Shown: positions 24,901 through 35,133, counted from the stretch's first letter. The stretch is 64,000 nucleotides of DNA from Isoperla grammatica (GCA_945910005.1 CAMDTW010000361.1:1-64000), one strand, 5' to 3'. Notes: a model not told the origin generated them from the letters alone. Translations and numbers: made by a program.

Positions 24901-25510
24901 GTCACGTTGGTTAGTTAAGTCTCGTTGAATGACGAGTGCCTTGTTGAATAATATAGATGATTGACCTATGTGATCACTAGGACTAGGATGTTCAGGACCT
25001 TTCAAATTGAGAAAAAGGCAGGCAAATAGTACCTTTAAAACAGCAAAAAAGGACCTAAAAAGGACCTATTGAATTTAATCGAAGTCTATTGGTTTCATTA
25101 CTTTCAGTATTGTGTTATTAAATTAATTCAAATACACCAATATATCGTCGTGTAGAGTCGCTGCAGACATCGGCTGGCTCATCTCATCTCTGGCTCATCG
25201 TTACAGTATTCGACAACAAACAAATCATTGCGTATGCTTGGCCCGATGATGTGGCAAGCCCGACACCGCACTCGCACGTTTTGCATCCGTTTTAGCAAAT
25301 TATATCAAATAGGAAAATAGTCCCTTAAAAATGCCCAAAAAGGACCTTTTCTCATGAAATTATGTAAATAGGCATTTTAAGGCAAAATAAAATGCATATT
25401 TCTGGCATCCCTAACACTTGAAACACACTTAAAACTATTTTCCAGGCGAGTATTTACCAATAGAAAAAAAAGGAGATGTCCTGAACATCCTAGCCCTAGT
25501 GATCACCAAA
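24901..25510. other. Intron 5-6, AT-rich, no feature recognised
   Basis: This is AT-rich unique sequence with no exon-like ORF and no clear inverted repeat. Words such as 'aaaaaggacct' recur several times (25045-25345), a weak local low-complexity feature. Confidence 0.4.
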
Positions 25511-25515
25511 ATAAT

Positions 25516-25875
25516 GTCGCTCCACAGCAGCTTGGTGACGTGAACAAACCAGCCCGGTGACGTCACAGATGAGTGAGGCTTGGCCAACCTAATGTGAGTA
25601 TTGGTGAAAGCCGCCCGCTGATTGGCTCCGACACGCCCATCTGTCCTTGAGGCTGGTGACGTCACAGATGAGTGAAGCTTGGCCAACCAAATGTGAGTAT
25701 TGGTGAAAGCCGCCCGCTGATTGGCTGCGACACGCCCATCTGTCCTTGAGGCTGGTGACGTCACAGATGAGTGAGTCTTGGCTAACCAAATGTGAGTATT
25801 AGTGAAAGCCGCCCGCTGATTGGCTGCGACACGCCCATCTGTTACGTCTCCAGCCTCAAGGTTTCTGTGGAGCGC
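25516..25875. mobile_element. MITE with internal 100-bp tandem repeats, copy 1
   Basis: The ends are inverted: gtcgctccacagcag on the left and ctgtggagcg on the right. The inside is about three tandem copies of a unit of about 100 bp containing tggtgacgtcacagatgag, ttggccaacc, gtgagtattggtgaaagcc and cgcccatctgt. A second copy with the same ends spans the assembly gap at 30392-30750. A non-autonomous DNA transposon is inferred. ORFs in it are period artefacts. Confidence 0.65.
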
Positions 25876-25999
25876 CTTTTTAATCGCCACCCTTTGAGGT
25901 TCTTAATTGGTAGGGGTTAGTTAGATAATAACCAAGTATAGGTAAAACGTATTATATATATTGCTACTTATACAAAATGTACACTGTCTTTTCTCTTGA

Positions 26000-26026
26000 A
26001 ATAAATAAAAAAAAAAAAAAAAAAGA
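26000..26026. repeat. Poly(A) tract beside exon 5 donor
   Basis: A run of A residues, preceded by aaataaataaa, lies about 13 bp beyond the exon 5 donor. On the minus strand it is a T run inside intron 5. Confidence 0.7.
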
Positions 26027-26038
26027 TGTGCGGTTTAC

Positions 26039-26183
26039 CTATTTTGCGCAGGTAGAGGTTGTGAGGGGCAGTTGTGAAGACGGGCGGCCTCTGTACTGTG
26101 ACCCTGATAGGGCCGGATGTACCCGCTGACCCTAGATCGTTGGTAGGGGTGCAGGTGTAGACGCCGGCGTGGGACTCGTTTAC
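26039..26183 (-). CDS. bdl: Exon 5: Ig3 end and Ig4 lead-in, Borderless-like protein
   Basis: The acceptor is ttaaataCAG with start at 26183, and the donor is AAATAG|gtaaac at 26038. The length is 145 nt, phase 0 in and phase 1 out. It encodes VNESHAGVYTCTPTNDLGSA, the F-G strands of Ig3 with its second cysteine (GVYTC) and the 'TPxNDLG' signature. Then come GTSGPIRVTVQRPPVF and TTAPHNLYLRKI, the linker and A strand of Ig4. Both the 'HAGxYTCTP.NDLG' and 'RPP.F...P..LY..K' stretches match the family order. No array surrounds this exon. Confidence 0.9.
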
Positions 26184-26189
26184 CTGTAT

Positions 26190-26790
26190 TTAACAAGAGA
26201 AGACATTTAGACAAGGAACTAGAGGCCTCACCCGTCCACATTTTTATCAACCCTTTCAATCTGCACTTTTTATTTTGCAAATTACGTTGATTGCAAAAAA
26301 TAAAGTGCGTGATTTTGTAAGGTTTTTAGAATTTTTTCTAAAAACCATACCACGATCTTTAAAAGATTTAAGGAATTTTAATTGAGACTAATTTTACACA
26401 TAATATATTTTGTCAAAAAGTAGAATTTTTATGCTCTTTCTTATAAACGTTTCTCCGTACCACCAAATATTTCCATTTTTTAATTAACTTATTTAATTGT
26501 GAAAGGTGCGTTGCAAAACAGATTAATCAAAATGAAATAAGTTTAATTTGATAGTTTAAAGGGAAATATTTTTTGTGACAAAGAAACCATCACAAAAAAG
26601 AACAATAAATTCTTTAGGGGTTGACACATTTTGGTTTACTTTTTGACCATTTTAAAGCGCATTTTAAAGCAATATTAAGCGACAGAAATAAATTTCTATA
26701 AAGTATAGTCGCTTTAAAAAAAAAAAAAAAAACGAAGTGCCATAAAAGTCTTAAAGGTGACGCTCGCTTCGCTCGTTAAAATACAACCAC
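26190..26790. other. Intron 4, AT-rich, no feature recognised
   Basis: This is AT-rich intron with short A runs (about 26716-26733). No inverted repeat or coding segment was recognised. Confidence 0.5.
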
Positions 26791-26817
26791 GTGACTGTGG
26801 GGTTGTTGTACACTCAC

Positions 26818-27008
26818 GCTGTTGAAGAAGAGAGACCCGTTGCGTCGGTAGAACACCCCCGGTACGTTGTAGGGGTCGAACAGGAACCCATCCTTCTCCC
26901 AGCGCAGATTGGTCAGCGGGGGGTTGGACCGGAAGTGACAGTCCAGCGAGGCGTTGCGGCCGTACGGCAGGTACACTTCCGGTGGGGAGAATACTACCTT
27001 GGCCTTGT
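26818..27008 (-). CDS. bdl: Exon 4: Ig3 main part, Borderless-like protein
   Basis: The acceptor is ccccctaCAG with start at 27008, and the donor is AACAGC|gtgagt at 26817. The length is 191 nt, phase 1 in (T|AC completes tyrosine) and phase 0 out. It encodes KAKVVFSPPEVYLPYGRN, ASLDCHFRSNPPLTNLRWEK and DGFLFDPYNVPGVFYRRNGS, ending LFFNS. This Ig domain has cysteine (LDC) and tryptophan (RWEKDG), and the very characteristic strings PPEVYLPYG, LDCHFR.NPPL.NLRWEKDG and YNVPGVFY.. These are what point to Borderless rather than a generic Ig protein. This is the strongest single piece of evidence for the gene's identity. Confidence 0.92.
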
Positions 27009-27039
27009 CTGTAGGGGCAGATAATACATTAGGGGTGAA

Positions 27040-27540
27040 CCGGAAATGATATTCTAGGGTGGTACACTTTCGGTGAAGAAGACACTACCCTGGCCTTGAC
27101 TGTAGGGGACATATGATACAATGTTAACATCTGCTAGTGACAGACCATTCCCCCCTCATCTCCCTGCCACTACCCCCTACAGCGCCTTGCATATAATGTA
27201 TAAAAATAAATTAGTTTATTTAAAAAAATTACGTTGCAAAGCTGAGATCGCCGCAGAGCATTTTTGCTTGTACAGCCCGAGTACGATCGCAGTTTTCTTA
27301 AAATTGATGGGTCCAAACTGTCAAAAAGTAATCAAATGTAATCGTCCGCTTGCTTGTTGTGTGGACGCCTATTATTTGACTAGATGTTGGATTTCTAAGA
27401 AATGTGCGCGTGGTTGATCTCCTGTTATTGTCTTTCGGAAAAGAGTGGAGGAAAGGGAAAGAAAATAAAGATTTAAAGGGGTTATAGTATGGAAAGCCAA
27501 AACTTGAGGCTCTCATTTCATCGCCTCATACGACTGGCAG
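27040..27540. repeat. Dispersed repeat copy within intron 3 (family also at 36.0-36.5 and 42.9-43.2 kb)
   Basis: Positions 27230-27420 carry words shared in order with 42885-43090 and, inverted, with 36230-36440: 'aaagctgagatcgccgcag', 'acagcccgag', 'ctgtcaaaaagtaatcaaat', 'gtgtggacgcctattattt', 'agatgttggatttc' and 'aagaaatgtgcgc'. Three divergent copies in one window indicate an interspersed repeat. The ORF 27121-27417 is a by-product. Confidence 0.65.
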
Positions 27541-27554
27541 AGTCACCCTAGGGG

Positions 27555-28184
27555 CCGGATACGTACACTGCACGTCAAGGAAAGCTCCGGCTGTCTGTCT
27601 GTCTTCTAGCGGACTAGTGACGACACAACTGAACTCTCCCCCGTCAGTCATGTCAGTACGGAGGATGGTGAGAGCCTAGCGCGTCTATGGATGAGCGAGA
27701 CAACTAGTCTAATACGTACACTGCACGTCAAGGAAAGCTCCGGCTGTCTGTCTGTCTTCTAGCGGACTAGTCACGACACAGCTGAACTCTCCCCCGTCAG
27801 TCATGTCAGTACGCAGGATGGTGAGAGACCCCTGAGCGTCGATGGAGGAGCGAGACAACTAGTCTGATACGTACACTGCAAGTCAAGGAAAGCTCCGGCT
27901 GTCTGTCTGTCTTCTAGCGGACTAGTGACGACACAACTGAACTCTCCCCCGTCAGTCATGTCAGTACGGAGGATGGTGAGACAGCCTAGCGCGTCTATGG
28001 AGGAGCAAGACAACTAGTCTAATACGTACACTGCACGTCAAGGAAAGCTCCGGCTGTCTGTCTGTCTTCTAGCGGACTAGTGACGACACAGCTGAACTCT
28101 CCCCCGTCAGTCATGTCAGTACGGAGGATGGTGGGAGAGCCTAGCGCGTCTATGGAGGAGCGAGACAACTAGTCTAATACGTAC
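27555..28184 (-). repeat. bdl: 155-bp tandem array duplicating the exon 3 end and donor (4 extra copies)
   Basis: Four partial copies of the Ig2 exon's 3' half with its donor lie downstream (left) of the complete exon. Their donor ends are near 27565, 27718, 27870 and 28025, with a period of about 150-157 bp. Each codes SLTILRTDMTDGGEFSC-like sequence and then FLDVQ, with the same gtacgt donor, except that some have 'ctgcaagtc' or a disrupted SIDAxG segment. None has an acceptor or the first Ig cysteine. Small ORFs 27801-28013 and similar arise from these copies. Confidence 0.85.
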
Positions 28185-28466
28185 ACTGCACGTCAAGGAA
28201 AGCTCCGGCTGTCTGTCTGTCTTCTAGCGGACTAGTCACGACACAGCTGAACTCTCCCCCGTCAGTCATGTCAGTACGGAGGATGGTGAGAGACCCCTGA
28301 GCGTCTATGGAGGAGCGAGACAAGAGGTCGCCGACGTCTGCCAACTCGACGCCGTCCTTGTACCAGGCGACGGTGGCGTCGCGACGCTTGGTGACGCAGG
28401 GGAAGTGGGCGGGCTCGTTCTCGAGGGTTGTCACGTTGATGGGGGGGATCGCCAGGAGCGTCCCTC
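28185..28466 (-). CDS. bdl: Exon 3: complete Ig2, Borderless-like protein
   Basis: The acceptor is tttccaCAG with start at 28466, and the donor is CAGT|gtacgt at 28184. The length is 282 nt, phase 1 in and phase 1 out. It encodes GTLLAIPPINVTTLENEPAH, FPCVTKRRDATVAWYKDGVE, LADVGDLLSRSSIDAQGSLT and ILRTDMTDGGEFSCVVTSPL, ending FLDVQ. All Ig-fold landmarks are present: cysteine (FPC), tryptophan (AWYKDG), the L-x-I strand, and the D-x-G-x-F/Y-x-C motif (DGGEFSC). With the T of exon 3 the next exon gives FLDVQY-KAKVVF, so the phase is confirmed. The 3' part of the exon with its donor has been copied several times just downstream. Confidence 0.9.
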
Positions 28467-28600
28467 CTGTGGAAAAAACAAGAATATTAGAGTTTCTTAG
28501 ACTTCAGGCACCGCTTTCTGGAAGGTAGTTCCTGAAGTCTACGATAGAGTGCGGTACAATACATGAGTGCGGGAATATTAGCTTTTTGTTTCTTATTTCT

Positions 28601-29072
28601 AAGGCTGGTCCACACAAATTTTTAAGACATAAGATTTAAGGTTTAACGCGTAGTCGTAAAGTTGGATCATAGGAAACACGTACTGGCGTTCACACAAAGT
28701 TTTAGTTGTGCTTATGCGTTATTCATTGTCATAAGGTTAGGCAATGTCCAACTTTACTCTTAAATCTTAAAACAAGATACTAAAATCTCATGTCAACGAA
28801 CCATCTACTTTAATAATACTTACGAATTAGTTGTAAGATGTACAGGAATTGTTATAAACAAGGCTTTTATAATTGATTTTGTATAATACGAATTTCAATT
28901 AATTTGTAGTGTATTACAATAATGTTTTAACTGAAGATAAAACGTGACAAATTGTAGGCCTACTTCACTTTACTAGGCCTATCTTGAACGAAACTATGTG
29001 AACCAGAGCCCTAAAAACAACGTCTTAAAACCTTATGCACTATGTCTTAAAAATCTGTGTGGACCAGCCTTT
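28601..29072. mobile_element. Fold-back MITE with 30-bp terminal inverted repeats
   Basis: The left end aaggctggtccacacaaatt (continuing tttaagacata) is the near-perfect inverse of the right end, which reads tatgtcttaaaaat then ctgtgtggaccagcctt. The interior is AT-rich with partial internal symmetry and no ORF. A non-autonomous DNA transposon inside intron 2-3 is inferred. The target-site duplication could not be decided by eye. Confidence 0.7.
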
Positions 29073-29396
29073 ATGTAACACTCTTGTCGGCTACATGCGG
29101 GGTAAGGCCTTCAAAAAGAATACAAAAATGCATTATTGTGTTTGAATCAAATTAATCAATTCGAGATGTCATAATTTTTTATGCTTGTATATTGGCAATA
29201 TTTTGTAGGTGTTATTTTATCTAAAAAGATACGAACAAAGACACAATTTTCGACTTATTTCCCTAAAATACAGTCTTACAATGTCCGAATAACTACTTAT
29301 TCGTCGAATAGCTTGTTGTCTCCATAGCAACGACCAATCAAAACTCTTGAAATCCTCCAAATAGCTTAATTGGTACAACGGCCCTTAGAAAACCAT

Positions 29397-29542
29397 TAAG
29401 GCCCGTTTTTTCAATCGGTTAACGGTTCGTTAATAGGCCCATTAGCTGACGGTCCGTAATCTGTAACCCAAGAAACCCTATGCAGATAACGGACCATCAG
29501 CTAACGGCCCCTTTAATGACCGATTGAAAAATCGGGCCTAAG
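29397..29542. mobile_element. Short fold-back MITE (about 145 bp)
   Basis: The left arm ttaaggcccgttttttcaat and the right arm attgaaaaatcgggccta are inverted repeats. The inner arms (cattagctgacggtccgt and acggaccatcagctaacgg) continue the palindrome. No coding content is seen. Confidence 0.7.
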
Positions 29543-29689
29543 TTCACAATGTACCAACATGATTTGAGTGCACTGTGATCTAAACCAAATTTATTTTTAA
29601 ATTATCACAACTGTTGTCTTCCACTTTAATATTTTGCTCTTCGCTAAAAGGCACTCTCAATCTTAGATTGATTAATGGGGCTTAACGTC

Positions 29690-29945
29690 TCATATTTTTG
29701 CAACAATGGCTAATCGAGACGATGAGCGGGTGATAATGAAGATGAAAAAGATGATGATGAAGAATAAAGCCACATCCGAATCAGATCCATTGCACGTCGC
29801 GTGGGTCGTCATAAGGGAGTCCAGCAAGGAAGGGCAGGGCCAAGGGGTGGAGAAATATTCAGTGGGACAGTGGGGGGGAAAGGGAGAGGGTCTCCTTCTG
29901 TCGCCTTTTACGACTAGCAGAGTCACTCTGGGCCTATCCCGGGCC
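29690..29945. repeat. Dispersed repeat copy (same family as 24705-24900)
   Basis: It shares the ordered words gcttaacgtctc, atcagatccattgca, gggtcgtcataaggg and acgactagcagagtcactct with the copy at 24.7 kb. The overlapping ORFs on both strands (29690-29969) are uninformative. Confidence 0.5.
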
Positions 29946-30391
29946 GAGACGGGTCACTCTCAACCTTAGAGCTAATATATTACAATAAACAAAATATGTG
30001 ACATTCAAGCTATGTTTAGATATACGTTCAACATACAGGTGATAAACAAACTTTGTATTATTTTATTTTTTTAATTTGCTTTGAAATGCATTATCTTTAA
30101 TATACACATGAGGACAGTTGCAGAGAGCTTCCAATAAAAGTACAGTATACTTGCGCATTGGAAGCTCTCTACAAAATGAAATATAGGCCACACATTAGGT
30201 ACGAAAGTACAAGATTTATAAAGTTCTAAATATAGTTTAAATCTAACCTACAAAGAAAACGTAAATTAAATCTAACCTACAAAGAAAACGTAAAAAGAAA
30301 GAGAAAAAGGAACACAATTTATATCCGAACAGAGCAGTAATTTGTGCACTTAGGTGCCAGAAGAGAATTTCCGGTCTTAAAGATTTGTAAA
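29946..30391. other. Intron 2-3, AT-rich, with a small hairpin
   Basis: Mostly featureless. It holds an inverted repeat with arms agagagcttccaat and attggaagctctct (about 30122-30172) and a direct repeat of 'aaatctaacctacaaagaaa' at 30238 and 30267. Confidence 0.5.
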
Positions 30392-30750
30392 GTCGCTCCA
30401 CAGCAACTTTGGTGCTGGGGACGTCACAGATGAGTGAGGCTTGGCCAACCATATGTGAGTATTGGTGAAAGCCGCCCGCTGATTGGCTCCGACACGCCCA
30501 TCTGTNNNNNNNNNNNNNNNNNNNNNNNNNNNNNNNNNNNNNNNNNNNNNNNNNNNNNNNNNNNNNNNNNNNNNNNNNNNNNNNNNNNNNNNNNNNNNNN
30601 NNNNNNNNNNNNNNNNNNNNNNNNNNNNNNNNNNNNNNNNNNNNNNNNNNNNNNNNNNNNNNNNNNNNNNNNNNNNNNNNNNNNNNNNNNNNNNNNNNNN
30701 NNNNNCGCCCATCTGTGACGTACCCAGCACCAAAGATGCTGTGGAGCGAC
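30392..30750. mobile_element. MITE with internal tandem repeats, copy 2, interrupted by 200-N gap
   Basis: The ends gtcgctccacagcaactttg and caaagatgctgtggagcgac are inverted repeats, and the arms also share ggtgctggg and cccagcacc. The sequence just inside the left end matches the internal unit of the copy at 25.5 kb. The N run at 30506-30705 begins right after 'cgcccatctgt' and resumes at 'cgcccatctgt', so the gap sits inside the tandem repeat. ORFs across the Ns are artefacts. Confidence 0.7.
30506..30705. other. Assembly gap (200 N)
   Basis: A run of N of round length, hence probably a placeholder. The flanks are the same repeat word, which suggests collapsed or unresolved tandem copies. 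Confidence 0.98.
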
Positions 30751-30808
30751 AATAGGTAAAAAACCCTCTTTTGCCCCTAGTATACTTGGCCAAGATTACC
30801 TTCATATG

Positions 30809-30915
30809 CTTTCGTCACAGGCGAGGCACTCACAGCCAACCAGCGAACCGCCCGAGACACACCCGCGCAAATACTGATCGCTGATTGGCTACAAACCAGT
30901 CGCCTGTGACGAAAG
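30809..30915. mobile_element. Small TIR element (about 107 bp)
   Basis: Left ctttcgtcacaggcga and right tcgcctgtgacgaaag are perfect 16-bp inverted repeats. The element lies 57 bp from the exon 2 donor. It contains 'gctgattggct', a word also found in the 25.5 and 30.4 kb MITEs. Confidence 0.65.
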
Positions 30916-30971
30916 GATGTGTAAGGTAGTCTTGGGACAACTATATATTGTTAATAACCTCCCCAACTCAC

Positions 30972-31188
30972 CTTCGACTTGAAGATGGAACCAAGTCCCA
31001 TTGGGTCTCGTGCTCGGTGACCGGTTGGGGAATATCACTTTACACTCGTACCAACCGCTGTCCGATTCTCTAATACTGGTGAGATTCACTGAGCCCTCTC
31101 CATACTGCGGTACGAGGCTCACCCTACCGCGGTAGACGTCGTCTGCAGCCTTGAAGACGCCGTCTACCGTCGAGAACACGGTTCTACC
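30972..31188 (-). CDS. bdl: Exon 2: second half of Ig1, Borderless-like protein
   Basis: The acceptor is catgttaCAG with start at 31188, and the donor is GAAG|gtgagt at 30971. The length is 217 nt, phase 0 in and phase 1 out. It encodes GRTVFSTVDGVFKAADDVYR, GRVSLVPQYGEGSVNLTSIR, ESDSGWYECKVIFPNRSPST and RPNGTWFHLQVEG. The signature RGRVS..(P)..GS.NLT.IRESD.GWYECKV.F.NR....NGTWFHL.V is diagnostic of the first (V-type) Ig domain of Turtle/Borderless proteins, including the second cysteine (WYEC). The 5' third of the exon and its acceptor are repeated upstream. Confidence 0.92.
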
Positions 31189-31750
31189 CTGTAACATGTG
31201 ACCTTGATAAGGCGGGTTCACAGACAAGGCTCACTCTACCGTGGTAGACGTCGTCTGCAGCCTTGAAGACGCCGTCTACCGTCGAGAACACGGTTCTACC
31301 CTGTAACATGTGACCTTGATAAGGCGGGTTCACAGACAAGGCTCACCCTACCGCGGTAGACGTCGTCTGCAGCCTTGAAGACGCCGTCTACCGTCGAGAA
31401 CACGGTTCTACCCTGTAACATGTGACCTTGATAAGGCGGGTTCACAGACAAGGCTCACCCTACCGCGGTAGACGTCGTCTGCAGCCTTGAAGACGCCGTC
31501 TACCGTCGAGAACACGGTTCTACCCTGTAACATGTGACCTTGATAAGGCGGGTTCACAGACAAGGCTCACCCTACCGCGGTAGACGTCGTCTGCAGCCTT
31601 GAAGACGCCGTCTACTGTCGAGAGCACGGTTCTACCCTGTAACATGTGACCTTGATAAGGCGGGTTCACAGACAAGGCTCACCCTACCACGGTAGACGTC
31701 GTCTGAAGCCTTGAAGACGCTTCTACCCTGTAACATAAGACCTTGATAAG
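31189..31750 (-). repeat. bdl: 112-bp tandem array duplicating the exon 2 acceptor and exon start (4 further intact copies plus one degraded)
   Basis: Acceptor copies (catgttaCAG|GGTAGAACC) recur at about 31300, 31412, 31525 and 31637 at steps of 112-113 bp. A damaged copy follows at 31680-31750. Each carries the exon up to CGCGGTAGGGTGAGCC, then returns to intron (ttgtctgtgaacccgcc). As 112 is not a multiple of three, read-through between copies shifts frame. The junction AGG|gtgagc inside each copy resembles a donor, so a copy could in principle act as a cassette of about 70 nt. Confidence 0.85.
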
Positions 31751-32920
31751 TTAGGTTCACAGATAAGAGAATTTTTAACTTGTAAATATTGCACAAAGCA
31801 GTCATTTTAAGCTTTTGTTGTTCTGCATAGTCGCCTGTGATTATATGTAACTAAAATGTTGCAAAGTTTCTAAGGATGTAATAGTGAAAGCACTGACGTG
31901 TGTAAATTTACAAAAAATAATATACACTAAATAGAAAAAAACGGTGTTATAACATTTTACGAATTGTTAAATTGCAATAGGGAATGCTCATACGATTTTT
32001 TTAATTGATTTTTAAATACGTCGTCACATATCTAGTAACAATATGTTTTTAAATTTTGAAAATCGGATCAGTCTATGCCTCAAAATAATTGGTTTAGTAA
32101 CGATAAATAAAAGGGCGCGAAAAACGAGCCGCCGCCATGTAGAGTGGATTTGACGTCATGGTTTGTGTCCGTGTACGCTCACCGCCTCAGCGATTGGTCT
32201 CTTACGCCACGTCTACTGAATCATGACGTCACAGCCACCTGTACGCGTTTCAGATCCCCGAGTTGAAACTTCAATAAATGCGACCACATTAAACCTATTT
32301 AAAAATTTCTTTTTTATTTGGGACTTGCATTAATATACTTTGTGTATCATATACTATTAAATTAAGTGCTTGGTTTAAACAAATCGTATGAGCATTCCGA
32401 TCGTTAAAGATTTTTGTAATGATTTAGCAACTTTAGACAATTGCTACGTATACAAATCTTTGTTTATAGTTCAGTTACAACCATACAAGGGCAGACGTCA
32501 AATTCTTCCTGAGAACAGAGAGCGCCTGTGAAGCCTCATGGAACATTTTTTCATGGAATATTTAAGTTTCGATATCGATATCGAAAGGTTTTCGACGTCT
32601 CAATATGATATCGATAATTCGACTTCGACATTGATGTTGTGGTGGTCCTTGATGGGCAACCGTAATGAAGACGATGAGCGGTTGACATGAGAAGGTCAAC
32701 TGTTGACCTTGCTTGCCGCAATTAGCGCATCATCGTTTTTATCGCCTCTATTAATGCAGTTAAGCTGTTCGAGAGGACACTGAAACAGCACGTGATGTAG
32801 GGGCGGGGGAGGGGTAAAAGAGGGGGGGGGTGGGGACAAGTGTCGCAGGAGAGATGCCGACCTCAGATCCTTATCTACAGCGCCTCTCATGCACTCTGCT
32901 TCAACGGAAATCAACAAATT
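31751..32920. other. Start of the 20-kb intron 1, no gene recognised
   Basis: This is AT-rich intron. A palindromic TGACGTCA occurs near 32224 and a related TGACGTCATGG near 32152. 32640-32920 shares words (accgtaatgaagacgatgag; tctgcttcaacggaaatcaac) with other interspersed repeats in the window. The 73-codon ORF at 32696-32917 looks incidental. Confidence 0.4.
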
Positions 32921-33190
32921 CCAGGGCCCGGATTCACAAGAGGTCCTAAGTCTTTTTTTGGTCTTATCTTTAAGACCGGCCTAACTTTGAACCGCTTATA
33001 AAACCAGAAAAATATCTTAGAATAGATTTAAAAACATATCATTGGAAAGTTCATTATGTACTTGTTCTCACCAGGAATTAGTAACTTTTCATAAGATCTG
33101 AGTCTAGTTTTACAAGAGGTTCAAAGTTAGGCCGGTCTTAGAGATAAGACCAAAATTAGACTTAGGACCTCTTGTGAATCCGGGCCCTGG
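32921..33190. mobile_element. MITE with about 45-bp terminal inverted repeats (CCAGGGCCCGGATTC ends)
   Basis: The left end ccagggcccggattcacaag and the right end cttgtgaatccgggccctgg are perfect inverses, and homology continues inward (aggtcctaagtc and gacttaggacct; aagaccggcctaactttgaac and its inverse). No ORF. A decayed relative is at 61866-61938 (cacctcttgtgaaaccagat). Confidence 0.8.
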
Positions 33191-33504
33191 TGTTCTTTCA
33201 CTCGTGCGTAAAAAGGCAGTCTTCCACTTAAAGTTTTTTTTATTTTTTTTTATCAGATGTGTAGTACATTCATTCGTAAAGTACGTTGTTTACCTACCGA
33301 CGACGTTAAACAACATTTTATTTCAGCTGGTAAAGAAAAAATTAGAAACTATAACTAAACAGAAATTGAACGATTTATTCAATAATATATATATATATTA
33401 TTATATTATGTTCCTATGATTAGGATAAGATCTTTCTATTTTACATATTAGTAACATTACAATTCGCCTTTCTTTTGAATATCCTCTTGTTATTAGTAAA
33501 ATAA

Positions 33505-34085
33505 TCTACACAAAACTTGACATCCCTGCTCCCGATGCAGAAGGTCCAGGGTTCAAATCCCGCTTCAGGCAAATGTTTTTAAAGATCCAATATAGATTCA
33601 GTTCCATCAATTCTTGTCTTAGGAATAAGTAAACGGTGACTTTGGAACCAACCTATTAACGAAGCACTCTATAAATTCAAATTTGTTCTGAATCAGCCTT
33701 GTTGATTCTGGCATTTGTCCGCAGGTGTTCGCAATTTGTACAATGTTCAGTTCAGTTTTATTAGCATCCTTTTTGGTTACAGTGTAACATTGGAGTTGTC
33801 ATTTAGTACTATAACTACATATATATACAGCTTATTACATAGGTATTGTGTTACCTACCAATCAACAGGTTAATAAATTATCTTATCTTATCTTATCTTA
33901 TCTTATCTGTCCAATCACTGAATCATATGTTTCGTATTTGAAATATAGATCTTTGATTGGTTATCGCTCACTCGTCGATGGTGTTCGGAGCCTACAGGGT
34001 TGGTTCAGTCACTTTAAATTAAAGTCCCCCACTGAAAATCAGTCTTGGTACTGTGTGGGTACACTCTAAACCTACGAATTTATTT
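33505..34085 (+). mobile_element. tRNA-derived SINE, 5'-truncated, carrying a nested insertion
   Basis: The head has a B-box-like word (agggttcaaatcccgcttca). The body (cttaggaataagtaaacggtgac; tctggcatttgtccgcaggtg; ccaatcactgaatcatatg; ctttaaattaaagtccccca) matches, inverted, the copy at 35402-35850. A T/A-rich tail (ttattttatttatttaa) follows. The body is interrupted at 33738-33908 by another short element. Confidence 0.75.
33738..33908 (+). mobile_element. Nested short element with (TTATC)n tail
   Basis: This segment is absent from the otherwise collinear inverted copy at 35.5 kb, where gcaggtgttcgca continues directly to cccaatcactga. It begins near acaatgttcagttcag and ends with five to six TTATC repeats, a typical SINE-type simple-repeat tail. 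Confidence 0.6.
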
Positions 34086-34920
34086 TATTTATTTAATTGT
34101 TACCTCACTGTGACGTCATGACCTGTTTTCCCGCCATAATGACGTGTGGAATGTCCGCTAACTCTCATGAATGAAAATATTTTCTTAAATATGAAATTTA
34201 AACATTTTATTATTCATATAACGAAGTCTCTAATTGAGTGCAGGCAGCCGAACTCTAAAAGTAGCAATGGAGTGCGAGAGACGCAATGTAGTGAGTGGTC
34301 GCCACTGGATGACCCAATTATTGCAATGTCGGCCGGAAGTTGTGCGAGCCAAGTCCGTCACTCAATTGCAGCATTAACAGCCTCGCCCACGCCTCTAGCG
34401 GGGACGCGGCGAACTAGCGGCGCCTGTCTTAGCTCGCTTTGCACACATACTCCGATCAATCGATTGATAATCGATGATTAGAGGTACGTGAAAATATCAA
34501 TTTGATCATGGATTCATAGCACTTTCATTTTCAAAACTAACCATTTTGTAGCACTTTGTAGCATCTATTTTGTCCCATCCTTTAACATCTTTTGTGTGGG
34601 GTTACTTTGCAATTTTAATTACCAGTTATGCCACAGGGAAAACATTAACATGAATAGAATTAAAACCAAGCCGCACAACGTAAGAATACAATGTCAAACT
34701 AACATAAAATACGCACAGAAAAACATAATTTTAGTAAAAAATGGTGCTTTGTAGCGTTTTCAAAAATTTCAATGGACTTGTATAGCATCTATTATACAAA
34801 ACGCTATTTTCACGTATCTCTATCGATGATTAATGATGACATCGATTAAGATAATAATATACTACTCAAATTTAACAAGCACTCGCACAAAAGCCATGCT
34901 CACAAAGAAAAACATGTAAA
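34086..34920. other. Intron 1, no gene recognised
   Basis: AT-rich sequence. Partial self-similarity involves 'gtagcatctattttgtcccat' and 'gtatagcatctatta', with 'cgatgattaatgat' words near 34470 and 34835. The 111-codon ORF 34146-34481 has no recognisable motif. Confidence 0.35.
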
Positions 34921-34996
34921 TTTTCGATAGCTCAGCTCGCTTCCTCCGACGCATGGTCCGATCGCGTCTGAGGAAGGAAGCGGAGCTATCGAAAAA
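34921..34996. repeat. Palindrome of about 75 bp
   Basis: The left arm ttttcgatagctcagctcgc and right arm gcggagctatcgaaaa, with ttcctccgacgc and gcgtctgaggaa inside, form a near-perfect hairpin. Possibly a MITE remnant. Confidence 0.65.
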
Positions 34997-35133
34997 TACT
35001 TGTTTTTGTTTATTAGCGTGCATGGTTATTGTTCGAGTCTAACAATATTTTATTGTTAGTGACAGTTCAACAACAATAAGTGAATGGGTCGACTAACAAT
35101 ACAAGAATATATACTCAATACAATAGCCATGTT

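Noticed and set aside
30243..30805. ORFs spanning the N run
   Set aside because: Their middle is unknown sequence, and the ends belong to a MITE tandem repeat.
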